From NCBI GenBank assembly GCA_028345295.1, contig JAOMDA010000009.1:1-56165 (forward strand): a stretch of 56,165 bases of DNA, in the 5' to 3' direction. The notes beneath the pieces were generated by a model. The model was not told the origin of the DNA. It did no database searches and saw nothing but the letters and a program-made list of their open reading frames with translations. Positions 1-9,042 of this stretch are shown one piece after another (position 1 is the stretch's first letter; every line of letters starts with the position of its first letter). The position numbers and the translations under genes were made by a program. The DNA is from Candidatus Nitrosopelagicus sp. Lineage in GTDB: Archaea; Thermoproteota; Nitrososphaeria; Nitrososphaerales; Nitrosopumilaceae.

Positions 1-351
1 TCAGAATCTTACTATAATCAGATTTTAGGAACTCCGGATGATGATATTCTAATTGGTACCAACTTACCTGATTTGATATTTTCATTTTCTGGTGACGATA
101 TTATTTCTGGTGACAAAGGAAACGATTGTATTTTAGCTGGTGATGGTGATGATATAATATTTGGAGATGAAGGAAATGACAATATTTCTGGTGGCTCAGG
201 CAGTGACATAATAAAAGGTCAGTCTGGTGAGGATATTTTGAAAGGTGGATCTGGACTTGACATTGTTAATGGTGGAGATGATCTTGATGTTTACAAGAGC
301 ATTGATGAATTAAATAGTGATTTAGTCTTGAATTGTGAGACAACAGAGTAA
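1..351 (+). CDS. RTX-type (hemolysin-type) calcium-binding repeat protein, 3' end
   Basis: The frame is open from base 1, so the gene begins outside the window. The visible C-terminus of about 116 residues is almost wholly glycine/aspartate nonapeptides of the RTX kind: GDDIISGDKG, GDGDDIIFGD, GGSGSDIIKG, GGSGLDIVNGG. In known RTX proteins such repeats fold into a Ca2+-binding beta-roll, usually in secreted or surface proteins. The last 20 or so residues (DVYKSIDELNSDLVLNCE) are not repeats. It ends 36 nt before hemL, which has its own TATA-like box. The function of the missing N-terminal part is unknown. Confidence 0.85.
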   Translation, partial: SESYYNQILGTPDDDILIGTNLPDLIFSFSGDDIISGDKGNDCILAGDGDDIIFGDEGNDNISGGSGSDIIKGQSGEDILKGGSGLDIVNGGDDLDVYKSIDELNSDLVLNCETTE

Positions 352-387
352 GTTTAGAATATAATACCTGTAAACAAATTAGGCGTA

Positions 388-1665
388 TTGGCAAAATCTA
401 GGAAACTATTTTTAGATGCAAAGAAGGTAATTCCATCAGGCGTAAATAGTCCTGTAAGATACATTGAACCATATCCATTTTTTGTACGACGCTCAGAAGG
501 AAGTTCATTATGGGATGAGGATGGTAACAGGTATACAGATTTTTGTAACGGTTATGGTGCGTTACTATTAGGCCACACTAGAAAAGAAATCATCTCCGCT
601 GTCTCCTCACAATTAAAAAAAGGTACATTATACACCACACCAACTTCATTAGAAATTGAATTATCCAAACTTATTATCAAAAATTTCCCATCAATTAAAA
701 AAGTTCGAACAGTAAATACAGGAGCAGAAGCAACAATGACTGCAATTAGACTTGCTAGAGGTTTTACAAAGAAGAAAAAGATAATAAAATTTGAAGGGTG
801 TTATCATGGCGCATATGACACTGTTCTAGTTCAGGCTGGTTCAGGTTCTGCACACAACGGTATATCAATATCAGATGGAGGATTAGATGAAGTTTCAAAA
901 AATACACTAGTTGTTCCATATAATGATGCCAATGAATTAGAAAAAACTTTATCAAAAAATAAAGACGTTGCAGGTCTTATCATAGAACCGGTTCTTGCAA
1001 ATATGGGACTTGTGTTACCAGAAAAAAAATTTCTTTCTGATGTAAGAAAAATCACAAAGCAATACGACATTCCATTAATTTTTGATGAAGTGGTAAATGG
1101 ATTTAGAATTTCTGAAGGTGGAGCACAGAAATTATTTCACATAGATCCTGATATTACAACATTAGGCAAAGCATTAGGAAATGGTTTCACAATTGCAGCA
1201 GTTGGAGGTAAAAAAGAAATTATGAATAAATTATCACCAGATGGTAAAGTCTATCAGGCAAGTACATTTGCAGGAAATCCAATATCAGTTACTGCTGCAA
1301 TAAGTTCTATCAAAACAATCAATAAAATAAAAAATAGATTATATCCTAAACTTGAACGCTATTGCAAAATTATGGTTGATGAGATTGATGATTTGGCAAC
1401 TGATTATCATATACCACATACAATAAACTCAATATCATCAATGTTCCAAATTTTCTTTACAAATCAAAAAGTTATTGATTATAAAACTGCAAAAAAATCA
1501 AATACAAAAAAATTCCAGAAGCTTTTTTCAAATCTTCTAAAAAATGGTGTTTTTATTGCGCCATCACAATATGAGACTGTTTTTCTATCAGACGCACATA
1601 CAGATGCTGATATAACTAAAACATTAGGTGCTTATGGCTTATCACTAAAACAGGTGAAAAATTGA
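388..1665 (+). CDS. hemL: Glutamate-1-semialdehyde 2,1-aminomutase
   Basis: PLP enzyme that converts glutamate-1-semialdehyde to 5-aminolevulinate, the second C5-pathway step after HemA (encoded at 17327). Its 425 residues match the family length. The N-terminal NSPVRYIEPYPFF, the PLP-binding NTGAEATMTAIRLARG and the FDEVVNGFR block are present, and the Schiff-base lysine is about K261 in TTLGKALGNGF. The start is TTG; an AT box (TTTAGAATATAAT) sits about 27 nt upstream, consistent with a leaderless mRNA. It is first in a tight hemL-hemC-cobA-hemD run; its TGA overlaps the TTG start of hemC. Confidence 0.96.
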   Translation: MAKSRKLFLDAKKVIPSGVNSPVRYIEPYPFFVRRSEGSSLWDEDGNRYTDFCNGYGALLLGHTRKEIISAVSSQLKKGTLYTTPTSLEIELSKLIIKNFPSIKKVRTVNTGAEATMTAIRLARGFTKKKKIIKFEGCYHGAYDTVLVQAGSGSAHNGISISDGGLDEVSKNTLVVPYNDANELEKTLSKNKDVAGLIIEPVLANMGLVLPEKKFLSDVRKITKQYDIPLIFDEVVNGFRISEGGAQKLFHIDPDITTLGKALGNGFTIAAVGGKKEIMNKLSPDGKVYQASTFAGNPISVTAAISSIKTINKIKNRLYPKLERYCKIMVDEIDDLATDYHIPHTINSISSMFQIFFTNQKVIDYKTAKKSNTKKFQKLFSNLLKNGVFIAPSQYETVFLSDAHTDADITKTLGAYGLSLKQVKN

Positions 1666-2597
1666 ATTTTACAGTAGGGGCTCGTGGAAGTAAATTATCA
1701 ATAGCACAAACAGATTGGATTATCTCTGAATTGAAAAAGACCGATTCGTCTTTATCATTTGATATTAAACCAATTACCACAAAGGGTGATACTGATACAA
1801 GACCCCTATTTGCAATGGAACAAAAAGGCATATTTGAAAAAGAGATAGACAGAGCGGTGTTTGAAAAGGAAGTTGATTTTGCTGTTCATAGTCTAAAAGA
1901 TGTGCCATCACAACTAGATCCCAATCTGATAATATCCTGTATTCCAAAGCGTGAAGCAGTAAATGATGTACTCATAACTAGAGATGGATTTGATATTGAA
2001 GAAATTCCATCTGGTTCTGTGATAGGTAGTAGTAGTTTAAGGCGTGCAGTACAAGTAACTCGTAAACGACCAGATGTAATTGTAAAGCCTGTTAGAGGTA
2101 ATATTGAAACACGAATCAAGAAGGTCGAAGAAGGTAAATTTGACGGAATTGTTTTGGCACAAGCGGGAATTACAAGACTTGGAACTAACACCAAGATTTC
2201 AAAATTATCAACAAATGATTTTGTACCATCTCCAGGCCAAGGTGCATTAGCAATTGTATCTAGGGAAGATAATTCTAGTACTTTGAAAATGTTAAAAAAA
2301 ATTGAAGATTATAGTTCTAGAATGGAAATTGAAGCAGAGCGTGCATTATCAGAATCTGTTGATTCAGGATGCAGATTTCCTGTAGGTGCAGTTGCAACAT
2401 CTGATGCAAATTCATTAACATTAAAAGTCGCAGTATATTCCATGGATGGTAAAAAATCAATTATTCTAGAAAAAACCGGGAGTATTGAAGAACCACAGGC
2501 ATTAGGAAGATTACTTGGTGATGAATTGAGAGATAGAGGTGTTAAAGAGATTGCTTCTAATTGGAGAGAGGAGTTGGAAGAGTGGAATAAGCAATGA
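1662..2597 (+). CDS. hemC: Hydroxymethylbilane synthase (porphobilinogen deaminase)
   Basis: Polymerises four porphobilinogens into hydroxymethylbilane. The 311-residue protein opens with the family signature VGARGSKLSIAQTDW. It also has HSLKDVPSQ, the GSSSLRRAVQ arginine cluster, RGNIETRI and PSPGQGALAI. The dipyrromethane-cofactor cysteine is about C237 in DSGCRFPVGA. The TTG start overlaps the hemL stop, and the TGA overlaps the cobA start by 4 nt, so it is probably translationally coupled to both. Confidence 0.96.
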   Translation: MNFTVGARGSKLSIAQTDWIISELKKTDSSLSFDIKPITTKGDTDTRPLFAMEQKGIFEKEIDRAVFEKEVDFAVHSLKDVPSQLDPNLIISCIPKREAVNDVLITRDGFDIEEIPSGSVIGSSSLRRAVQVTRKRPDVIVKPVRGNIETRIKKVEEGKFDGIVLAQAGITRLGTNTKISKLSTNDFVPSPGQGALAIVSREDNSSTLKMLKKIEDYSSRMEIEAERALSESVDSGCRFPVGAVATSDANSLTLKVAVYSMDGKKSIILEKTGSIEEPQALGRLLGDELRDRGVKEIASNWREELEEWNKQ

Positions 2598-3340
2598 CAG
2601 GTAAAGTCTATCTAGTTGGAGCAGGACCAGGAGATCCTAATTTGATTACTCTAAGAGCAATTGATGTAATCAAAAAGGCTGATGTAGTTCTATATGATAG
2701 ATTAGTTAGTAAGAAAATTCTTAACATGATTCCTAAACGTGCTGAGTCTATCTATGTAGGAAGAGCAGTTGGGGATGATACAACACATCAAGATAATACT
2801 AACGAATTAATGGTAAAATTTGCAAAACTAAAAAAAACTGTTGTTAGATTAAAGGGTGGCGACCCAATAATTTTTGGTCGTGGTGGTGAAGAGGCAGAAC
2901 TTCTAAAATCATATAATATCAAATATGAAATAATTCCTGGAATTACTTCTGGAATAGGCTCTGCAACATATGCAGGAATACCATTAACGCATAGACAATT
3001 TGCATCATCTGTAGTGTTTGTAACAGGTCATGAGGATCCAGAAAAGAAAAGTGACACTGTTAAATGGAAAAAACTAGCAAAATCTGTAGATACAATTGTA
3101 ATTATGATGGGTCTTTCAAGAATTGGAATTATTACAAAAAAGTTAATCGAGGGGGGTATGGATAAATCAATGCCGGTTGCTGTGATTCAAAATGGCACTA
3201 CATCAAAACAAAGGATGATCAAGGGAACTATTTCTAATATTGCTAATAAAATTAAAAAAAATAACATTAAACCTCCAACTAATATTATAATAGGCCGTGT
3301 AGTTGATCTTTCAGAAATAATTGGGTGGAAAAATGATTGA
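2594..3340 (+). CDS. cobA: Uroporphyrinogen-III C-methyltransferase (SUMT)
   Basis: SAM-dependent enzyme that methylates uroporphyrinogen III at C2 and C7 to give precorrin-2, the branch point to siroheme, heme by the Ahb route, and cobalamin. Family motifs are VYLVGAGPGDPNLITLRA at the N-terminus, VVRLKGGDPIIFGRGGEE near residue 95, and VIQNGTTSKQRMIKGTI. The 248 residues correspond to a stand-alone SUMT. The oxidase/ferrochelatase half found in bacterial CysG is a separate gene here (precorrin-2 dehydrogenase at 16680). It overlaps hemC by 4 nt and hemD by 8 nt. Confidence 0.95.
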   Translation: MTGKVYLVGAGPGDPNLITLRAIDVIKKADVVLYDRLVSKKILNMIPKRAESIYVGRAVGDDTTHQDNTNELMVKFAKLKKTVVRLKGGDPIIFGRGGEEAELLKSYNIKYEIIPGITSGIGSATYAGIPLTHRQFASSVVFVTGHEDPEKKSDTVKWKKLAKSVDTIVIMMGLSRIGIITKKLIEGGMDKSMPVAVIQNGTTSKQRMIKGTISNIANKIKKNNIKPPTNIIIGRVVDLSEIIGWKND

Positions 3341-4133
3341 TGGAAAAACTATTGCAATAACTCGCTCAAAAGATGATGCAGAAGAGTTTGTAGAACTTGT
3401 TTCAAAACAAAACGCACATCCAATTACACTTCCTACTATTGAATTAGTTAGTAAAGGCGAGAAAATTGTTGATGAATTTTTGAAATCATTAGAAAATGAG
3501 AATCCAGATTATTCTGTATTTATGAGTTCAAAGGCTGTTACACTGTTAATTGATACTGCCAAAAAAATATCAAAATTTGAAAAACTTCAACTAGCTATTG
3601 CAAACACAATTGTGATTGCAGTTGGTCCAAAAACCAAAGATGCATTAGAGCAGGAAAACATTAAGGTTGCATATATGCCTCAAAGATATTCATCTGTTGG
3701 GGTTGGTGAAGTTTTTACTAAACTTAACGCAGTTGGAAAAAAAGCTATTATTCCTAGAAGCGGTGCATCAACACCATTTTTGAAGAATTTATTAGAAAAA
3801 ATTGGAATTAATGTTATTGAGCTTTATCTGTATGATGTCTGTGCTTTCCGAGATCCAACTGAATGGAATGATTTTAGAGAATTATTTTCTCAAAATAAAA
3901 TTGATGGTATAATTTTTACTAGTGCATCATCTGTAAGGGCATTCTTTGAAATTATGATTAATGATTATGATCAACAGCAATTAACCAAATTATTGGAAAA
4001 CACGAAAGTGATAGCAATTGGTCCTTTTACTGCTGACGAATTGAAAAAACTCAGCGTTACAAATATTATTGCTGATGTTCATACTGTGAAAGGTTCAATT
4101 GATGCAGTTATGGAAGCATTTTCATTAGCTTAA
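3333..4133 (+). CDS. hemD: Uroporphyrinogen-III synthase
   Basis: Cyclises hydroxymethylbilane with D-ring inversion to uroporphyrinogen III. About 266 residues with the usual bilobed layout: N-terminal KTIAITRSKDDAEEF, DYSVFMSSKAVTLL, VAVGPKTKDAL, IPRSGAS and a C-terminal GIIFTSASSVRAF followed by VIAIGPFTADEL. This family is divergent, so the operon position after hemC and cobA is part of the evidence. I prefer ATG 3333, which has a GGGTGG just upstream; an in-frame TTG lies at 3321. It is the last gene of the hem run. Confidence 0.93.
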   Translation: MIDGKTIAITRSKDDAEEFVELVSKQNAHPITLPTIELVSKGEKIVDEFLKSLENENPDYSVFMSSKAVTLLIDTAKKISKFEKLQLAIANTIVIAVGPKTKDALEQENIKVAYMPQRYSSVGVGEVFTKLNAVGKKAIIPRSGASTPFLKNLLEKIGINVIELYLYDVCAFRDPTEWNDFRELFSQNKIDGIIFTSASSVRAFFEIMINDYDQQQLTKLLENTKVIAIGPFTADELKKLSVTNIIADVHTVKGSIDAVMEAFSLA

Positions 4134-4163
4134 CCTATTTAGTATTACCTAATTTTATTGGGA

Positions 4164-4173
4164 TTTTTATAAT
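4164..4173 (+). promoter_or_regulatory. TATA-like box for sufB
   Basis: TTTTTATAAT is centred about 25.5 nt before the sufB ATG. That spacing puts the transcription start at or next to the start codon (leaderless mRNA) and separates suf from the hem run that ends 60 nt upstream. Inferred from sequence and spacing only. Confidence 0.55.
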
Positions 4174-4193
4174 AACAGTGTTGTAATTGTCAT

Positions 4194-5594
4194 ATGGCAA
4201 CTGAAAACTTTGACATGGATTATTCAAAGTATGATTTCAAAGATTCAACTGAAATGTATGTTCATTTGAGTAAGAAGGGTCTTTCAAAAGAAACTGTGAT
4301 TGGAATCAGTAAAATGAAAGACGAGCCACAATGGATGCTTGATTTTAGACTTCGTTCTTATGAAGTATTTATGAAAAAGCCAATGCCAACTTGGGGTGCT
4401 GATCTAAGTCATATTGATTTTCAAAATATTTACTACTATGCAAAGGCTTCAGAAAAAACAGAAAAAAATTGGGATGACGTTCCTGAAGATGTAAAAAACA
4501 CATTTGATAAGCTTGGTATTCCAGAGGCTGAGAAAAAATTCTTAGCAGGTGTAGGTGCTCAATACGAATCAGAAGTAGTTTATCACAACTTGAGAGATGA
4601 TTTAGCAAAACAAGGTGTTCTATTTTTGGATACTGATAGTGCACTAAAAGAACACCCTGAAATTTTCAAGAAATACTTTGGAAAAATGATTCCTCCAGAA
4701 GATAATAAATTTGCTGCACTTAACAGTGCAGTTTGGAGTGGTGGTTCATTTATCTATATTCCACCAGGAGTTAAAGTAGATATGCCATTACAAGCATACT
4801 TTAGAATTAATGCTGAAAATATTGGTCAGTTTGAAAGAACTCTAATCATTGCAGATGAAGGTTCTGAAGTTCATTACATTGAGGGTTGCACAGCACCAGT
4901 ATATTCTTCAGAATCATTACACTCTGCAGTCGTAGAATTAGTTGCCCATAAAGATGCAAAACTACGATATACTACAATACAAAATTGGAGTAATGATGTT
5001 TACAATCTAGTTACAAAACGTGCTTATGCATATGAGGGTGCAACAGTTGAGTGGATTGATGGTAACATTGGAAGTAAAATTACAATGAAATATCCTGGAA
5101 TTTACTTAATGGGACAAAAAGCATATGGTGAAACACTTTCCATTGCATTTGCAGGAAAAGGTCAGCATCAAGACACAGGTGCAAAAATGGTTCATCTCGC
5201 ACCTGATACAACATCAAAAATTACATCAAAGTCTGTTAGTCGTGCAGATGGTCGCTCAACATACAGGGGGTTACTTAATGTTGCAAAAGGTGCAACAAAT
5301 GTTAAATCAACTGTTAGATGTGATGCATTACTATTAGATGATACTTCAAAGACTGATACATATCCATATATGAAAATTAATCAAGAAGATGCAACAATCA
5401 CTCACGAAGCAACTGTTGGAAAAATAGGTGATGAACAAATATTCTATCTTATGACTCGTGGTTTTTCTGAAGAAGAAGCATTAACACTAATTGTTAATGG
5501 ATTCATGGAACCATTTACAAAAGAACTTCCAATGGAATATGCAGTGGAACTGAATAGACTCATCAAACTAGAAATGGATAATTCAGTCGGTTAG
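4194..5594 (+). CDS. sufB: Fe-S cluster assembly scaffold SufB
   Basis: Core scaffold subunit of the SUF iron-sulfur assembly machine. The 466 residues show the SufB/D beta-helix fold with SufB-specific stretches such as [19 protein letters not shown] and [18 protein letters not shown]. Other landmarks are [13 protein letters not shown], with the conserved cysteine, [17 protein letters not shown], and near the C-terminus [18 protein letters not shown]. It is the first gene of sufB-sufD-sufS-sufU. The expected SufC ATPase gene is not beside it or elsewhere in the window. Confidence 0.96.
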   Translation: MATENFDMDYSKYDFKDSTEMYVHLSKKGLSKETVIGISKMKDEPQWMLDFRLRSYEVFMKKPMPTWGADLSHIDFQNIYYYAKASEKTEKNWDDVPEDVKNTFDKLGIPEAEKKFLAGVGAQYESEVVYHNLRDDLAKQGVLFLDTDSALKEHPEIFKKYFGKMIPPEDNKFAALNSAVWSGGSFIYIPPGVKVDMPLQAYFRINAENIGQFERTLIIADEGSEVHYIEGCTAPVYSSESLHSAVVELVAHKDAKLRYTTIQNWSNDVYNLVTKRAYAYEGATVEWIDGNIGSKITMKYPGIYLMGQKAYGETLSIAFAGKGQHQDTGAKMVHLAPDTTSKITSKSVSRADGRSTYRGLLNVAKGATNVKSTVRCDALLLDDTSKTDTYPYMKINQEDATITHEATVGKIGDEQIFYLMTRGFSEEEALTLIVNGFMEPFTKELPMEYAVELNRLIKLEMDNSVG

Positions 5595-5613
5595 AATTTC
5601 TACTTGACAAATC

Positions 5614-7011
5614 ATGGAACAAATGGCATTATCATCACTTAAAAGTTCACTAATAGATGAAATCTCCTCATCAAAAAATGAGCCAGATTGGCTAAAAGAA
5701 TACAGAAAAAGGTCTCTTAGCATCTATGAAGAGTTACCAGTTGAAGTTTCTCCTTTATACAATAAATATACTGATGCAAAGAGAATGAATCCTCAAAAAA
5801 TTTCATTATCCATAAACTCTGATTCAAAAATACCTAATTTTCTTTCAAATCGTGTTGAAGAGTTGAAGACTGAGAATGGAATTATTCAAATTGGTTCTAA
5901 CATATTATCCGCTAATCTTTCTGAAGAGTTGAAGTCTAAAGGAGTAATTCTCTCCTCAATTGATGATGCATTAAAACAAAACCACGACCTAGTTGAAAAA
6001 GCAATAAAATCATCTAACTCAAATGAAGATAAATACACTGCTTTAAACAACGCTGCGTTTAATTCAGGTATTTTTGTTTACATACCAAAAAATCAAATCA
6101 TCGATGAACCAATTCATTTGTTTTCATGTCTTTCTGAAGATGGAATATCTACTATTACTAGAAATATTATAATTGTTGATGATAATGCAAAAGCAAACAT
6201 TGTCCAAGAATTATACTCACCTAAAAATGAGCAACAAGCTTACCTTGAATTAATGAATACAAGTATTGGTGCAAATAGCAATCTTGGTGTAACTACACTA
6301 CAAATGATGGATCAGTCATCAATTAACTTCTCCACAAGAAATTCACAATTATCACAAGATTCAAAGATTAATTGGTATCTTGGGCTATTTGGTGCAATGC
6401 TATCTAGATATAGAATTGATTATCATCTAAACGGAACTGGAGCAACTGCAAATGACTCTGAAGTTATTTTTGGAAATAAGGAACAATCATTTGATCTTAA
6501 CACAATTGTTAATCATAATAAAGAATCAACAGAAGCAAGAGTTGTTGAAAAATCAATTCTAAAGGACAGGTCAAAATCTCTATTCAAGGGAATGATTAGA
6601 ATAAATGAAAACGCTGCACATTCCAACTCATTCTTATCAGGTCGTTCAATACTATTAGACAAAGGTGCAAAATCTGATGCAATACCAGGGCTTGAAATTC
6701 TAACAAATGATGTTAAAGCAACTCATTCTGCCTCAGTTGCACAGATTGATGAAGAACAAATCTTCTATCTAGGTTCACGCTGTTTAAGTCGTGCTGAAGC
6801 TGAAAGGATAATTATTGAAGGTTTCTTGGAACCATTATCACGTTCAATGTCATATCAAGTCCGTGCATGGATTGCATACCTCATAGAATCAAAATGGGAA
6901 GGTAAAGAACTATCAATAAACAATGATGAACAATTAAAGGCACTAGTCGAAGTAGAAGAAACAAGATATAACGAACATGCAGAAATTGAACAGCATTACA
7001 AGTATAGGTGA
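5614..7011 (+). CDS. sufD: Fe-S cluster assembly protein SufD
   Basis: Paralogue of SufB that forms the SufBCD complex. The 465 residues share the SufB/D C-terminal core: SLFKGMIRINENAAHSNSFL, LLDKGAKSDAIPGLEI, THSASVAQIDEEQIFYLGSR and AERIIIEGFLEPL. The SufB-specific cysteine-bearing segment is absent, which supports SufD. It starts 19 nt after sufB, and its TGA overlaps the GTG start of sufS by 4 nt. Confidence 0.94.
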   Translation: MEQMALSSLKSSLIDEISSSKNEPDWLKEYRKRSLSIYEELPVEVSPLYNKYTDAKRMNPQKISLSINSDSKIPNFLSNRVEELKTENGIIQIGSNILSANLSEELKSKGVILSSIDDALKQNHDLVEKAIKSSNSNEDKYTALNNAAFNSGIFVYIPKNQIIDEPIHLFSCLSEDGISTITRNIIIVDDNAKANIVQELYSPKNEQQAYLELMNTSIGANSNLGVTTLQMMDQSSINFSTRNSQLSQDSKINWYLGLFGAMLSRYRIDYHLNGTGATANDSEVIFGNKEQSFDLNTIVNHNKESTEARVVEKSILKDRSKSLFKGMIRINENAAHSNSFLSGRSILLDKGAKSDAIPGLEILTNDVKATHSASVAQIDEEQIFYLGSRCLSRAEAERIIIEGFLEPLSRSMSYQVRAWIAYLIESKWEGKELSINNDEQLKALVEVEETRYNEHAEIEQHYKYR

Positions 7012-8261
7012 TTAAGATACAAGCAAATACCTACTCCTTAGAAGAAATAAGAAGCCATTTTCCAGTTCTTAATAGACGTGTACGTGATGATAAAAGACTG
7101 GTTTATCTTGACAATGCAGCAACTACTCAAAAACCTAATCAGGTAATTGATGCAATTACTGATTATTATCAGAATCATAATTCCAATATTCATAGAGCTG
7201 TTCATGCACTAGCTGAAGAATCAACTGAAGCATTTGAAGCTACAAGAGATAAAATAGCCAAGTTCCTAAATATTCAAAATCGTGAAGAGATTATTTTTGT
7301 TCGAGGTACAACAGAGGCTATCAATTTAGTTGCCTATTCATGGGGAAGGGATAATGTACAAAAAGGCGACATTGTAGTCACAACAGAATATGAACACCAT
7401 TCAAACATAGTTCCATGGCAGGTACTAACACAGGAAACAGGTGCAGAACTAAAATATATCAATATTGATGATAATGGCGAATTAATGCTTGAACAACTAG
7501 ACGAATACTTGGCAACAGGTAAGGTCAAACTAGTTGCTATTAGTCATGTTTCAAATGTTCTTGGAACAATAACTGATATTCATAATGTAATAAAGAAATG
7601 CAAAAATGTTGGAGTAAAAGTTCTAGTTGATGGTGCTCAAGCAGTACCACACATGAAAGTAGATATTGATAATCTTGACTGTGATTTTTATGCTTTTTCC
7701 GCTCATAAAATGCTTGGTCCAACTGGAGTTGGTATTCTATGGGCACGTAAAGATATACTAGAAAATATGAAACCATTTCAGGGTGGTGGTGATATGATAA
7801 GAGAAGTACACAAGTATGAAACTACTTGGAACGATCTTCCATACAAGTTTGAAGCAGGAACACCTAATGTAGCAGATGTTATTTGTTTTGCAGCGGCAAT
7901 TGATTATCTTGCAAAAATAGGAATGGATAATGTTAGAAATCATGAAATAGAATTAACAAAGTATGCATTAGAGAAAATGTCCAAAGTTAAGGGTTTAACA
8001 ATATATGGTCCAAAAGATCCTCAGAAGGCTAGTGGTGTAATATCTTTCAACTTTAATGATGTTCATCCACATGATGTTGCAACAATAATTGATAAGAATG
8101 GTGTTGCAATCAGATCTGGTCATCATTGTGCACAAGTTTTAATGGAAAAACTAAATGTTGCTGCAACAAACCGTGCTAGTTTTTACATTTACACTACAAA
8201 GGAAGAAGTTGATACTTTAATTGATTCTCTTGAGCAAGTTGCAAAGGTGTTCAAATTATGA
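7008..8261 (+). CDS. sufS: Cysteine desulfurase SufS
   Basis: Group II PLP cysteine desulfurase that supplies sulfur to the SUF scaffold. Over 417 residues it has YLDNAATTQKPNQVIDAI, EYEHHSNIVPW and VDGAQAVPH, the PLP lysine about K234 in FSAHKMLGPTGVG, and the persulfide cysteine about C374 in RSGHHCAQ. The RSGHHC context is the SufS type rather than the longer IscS loop. It uses GTG overlapping the sufD stop and itself overlaps sufU by 4 nt. Confidence 0.97.
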   Translation: MIKIQANTYSLEEIRSHFPVLNRRVRDDKRLVYLDNAATTQKPNQVIDAITDYYQNHNSNIHRAVHALAEESTEAFEATRDKIAKFLNIQNREEIIFVRGTTEAINLVAYSWGRDNVQKGDIVVTTEYEHHSNIVPWQVLTQETGAELKYINIDDNGELMLEQLDEYLATGKVKLVAISHVSNVLGTITDIHNVIKKCKNVGVKVLVDGAQAVPHMKVDIDNLDCDFYAFSAHKMLGPTGVGILWARKDILENMKPFQGGGDMIREVHKYETTWNDLPYKFEAGTPNVADVICFAAAIDYLAKIGMDNVRNHEIELTKYALEKMSKVKGLTIYGPKDPQKASGVISFNFNDVHPHDVATIIDKNGVAIRSGHHCAQVLMEKLNVAATNRASFYIYTTKEEVDTLIDSLEQVAKVFKL

Positions 8262-8707
8262 GTGGAGATCCAATTTACACTGAGATGATTATAGAATATT
8301 CTAGAAATCCATCAAATTATGGTAAGATAGAAGATGCGCACATTAAAAGACATGATAGTAATCCTTTATGCGGTGATAGTATAGATCTCTATCTTAACAT
8401 TGATGACAAGAAAATATCTGATGTAAAATTTGATGGAAAAGGCTGTGCTATATGTATGGCATGTTCATCTGTTCTAACTGAAATGATTAAAGGAAAAAGT
8501 CTTGAAGATGTAAAGAAATTTGAAAAAGATGAATTGCTTTCAGAACTTGGTCTTGAGCATCTAATTAAAACAAGTCCTGTAAGGATAAAATGTGCTCTAT
8601 TATCATTAAAGGCTCTTAAATTTGGGATTTACTCCTATTTTGCTGATAAAATGAATGATATAGAATCTGCAGGAAATTTGAAAGAAGAGGCTGCAAATCT
8701 ATATTGA
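8258..8707 (+). CDS. sufU: SufU/IscU-like Fe-S scaffold or sulfur-transfer protein
   Basis: The 149-residue NifU-N-like protein has the conserved cysteines: NPLCGDSIDLYL (about C38, with the Asp), GKGCAICMACSS and VRIKCALLSLKAL. Family members accept sulfur from SufS or hold nascent clusters. An extra cysteine pair (CAICMAC) sits where many homologues have GCxIxxAS; the residues around it otherwise fit. Cotranscription with sufS (4-nt overlap) supports a sulfur relay role. It also overlaps the next gene by 4 nt. Confidence 0.92.
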   Translation: MSGDPIYTEMIIEYSRNPSNYGKIEDAHIKRHDSNPLCGDSIDLYLNIDDKKISDVKFDGKGCAICMACSSVLTEMIKGKSLEDVKKFEKDELLSELGLEHLIKTSPVRIKCALLSLKALKFGIYSYFADKMNDIESAGNLKEEAANLY

Positions 8708-9042
8708 CTAGTCAAAATTTTATTTTAACACTGATTAGAAAAGTCATATTTGAAAATTTTAACGATATAGATGTCAGATTCAATAATGATGAGATACTTA
8801 ATCTATTAAAAAAGGAGGAGGTATTTGATAAAACCATCACAGTTGATGATCTAGAAACACAGTTTAAAAAAATTGAAGATGATGGATTAGTTCGCTGTAT
8901 TGCACAAAACTTCACAACAAAATGGTTCAAACTTTATGATATTATGGAAAAATTGAATTGTAATTCATGTAATAGTGATGTATTTTTAGGTAATGATGAA
9001 CCAAGAATTTGTTACAACAATGAATGTGGTTCTACGCTTTAG
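8704..9042 (+). CDS. Unknown protein with winged-helix-like N-terminus and C-terminal zinc ribbon
   Basis: Not a family I can name. The 112 residues contain a helical N-terminal two thirds (TVDDLETQFKKIEDDGLVRCI resembles a wHTH recognition region). A C-terminal knuckle CNSCNSDVF, then CYNNEC, could bind zinc or Fe-S. The TTG start overlaps the sufU stop by 4 nt, so it is translated as part of the suf operon, and an accessory or regulatory Fe-S role is conceivable but unproven. Its 3' end overlaps the convergent pgk by 11 nt. Confidence 0.7.
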   Translation: MTSQNFILTLIRKVIFENFNDIDVRFNNDEILNLLKKEEVFDKTITVDDLETQFKKIEDDGLVRCIAQNFTTKWFKLYDIMEKLNCNSCNSDVFLGNDEPRICYNNECGSTL

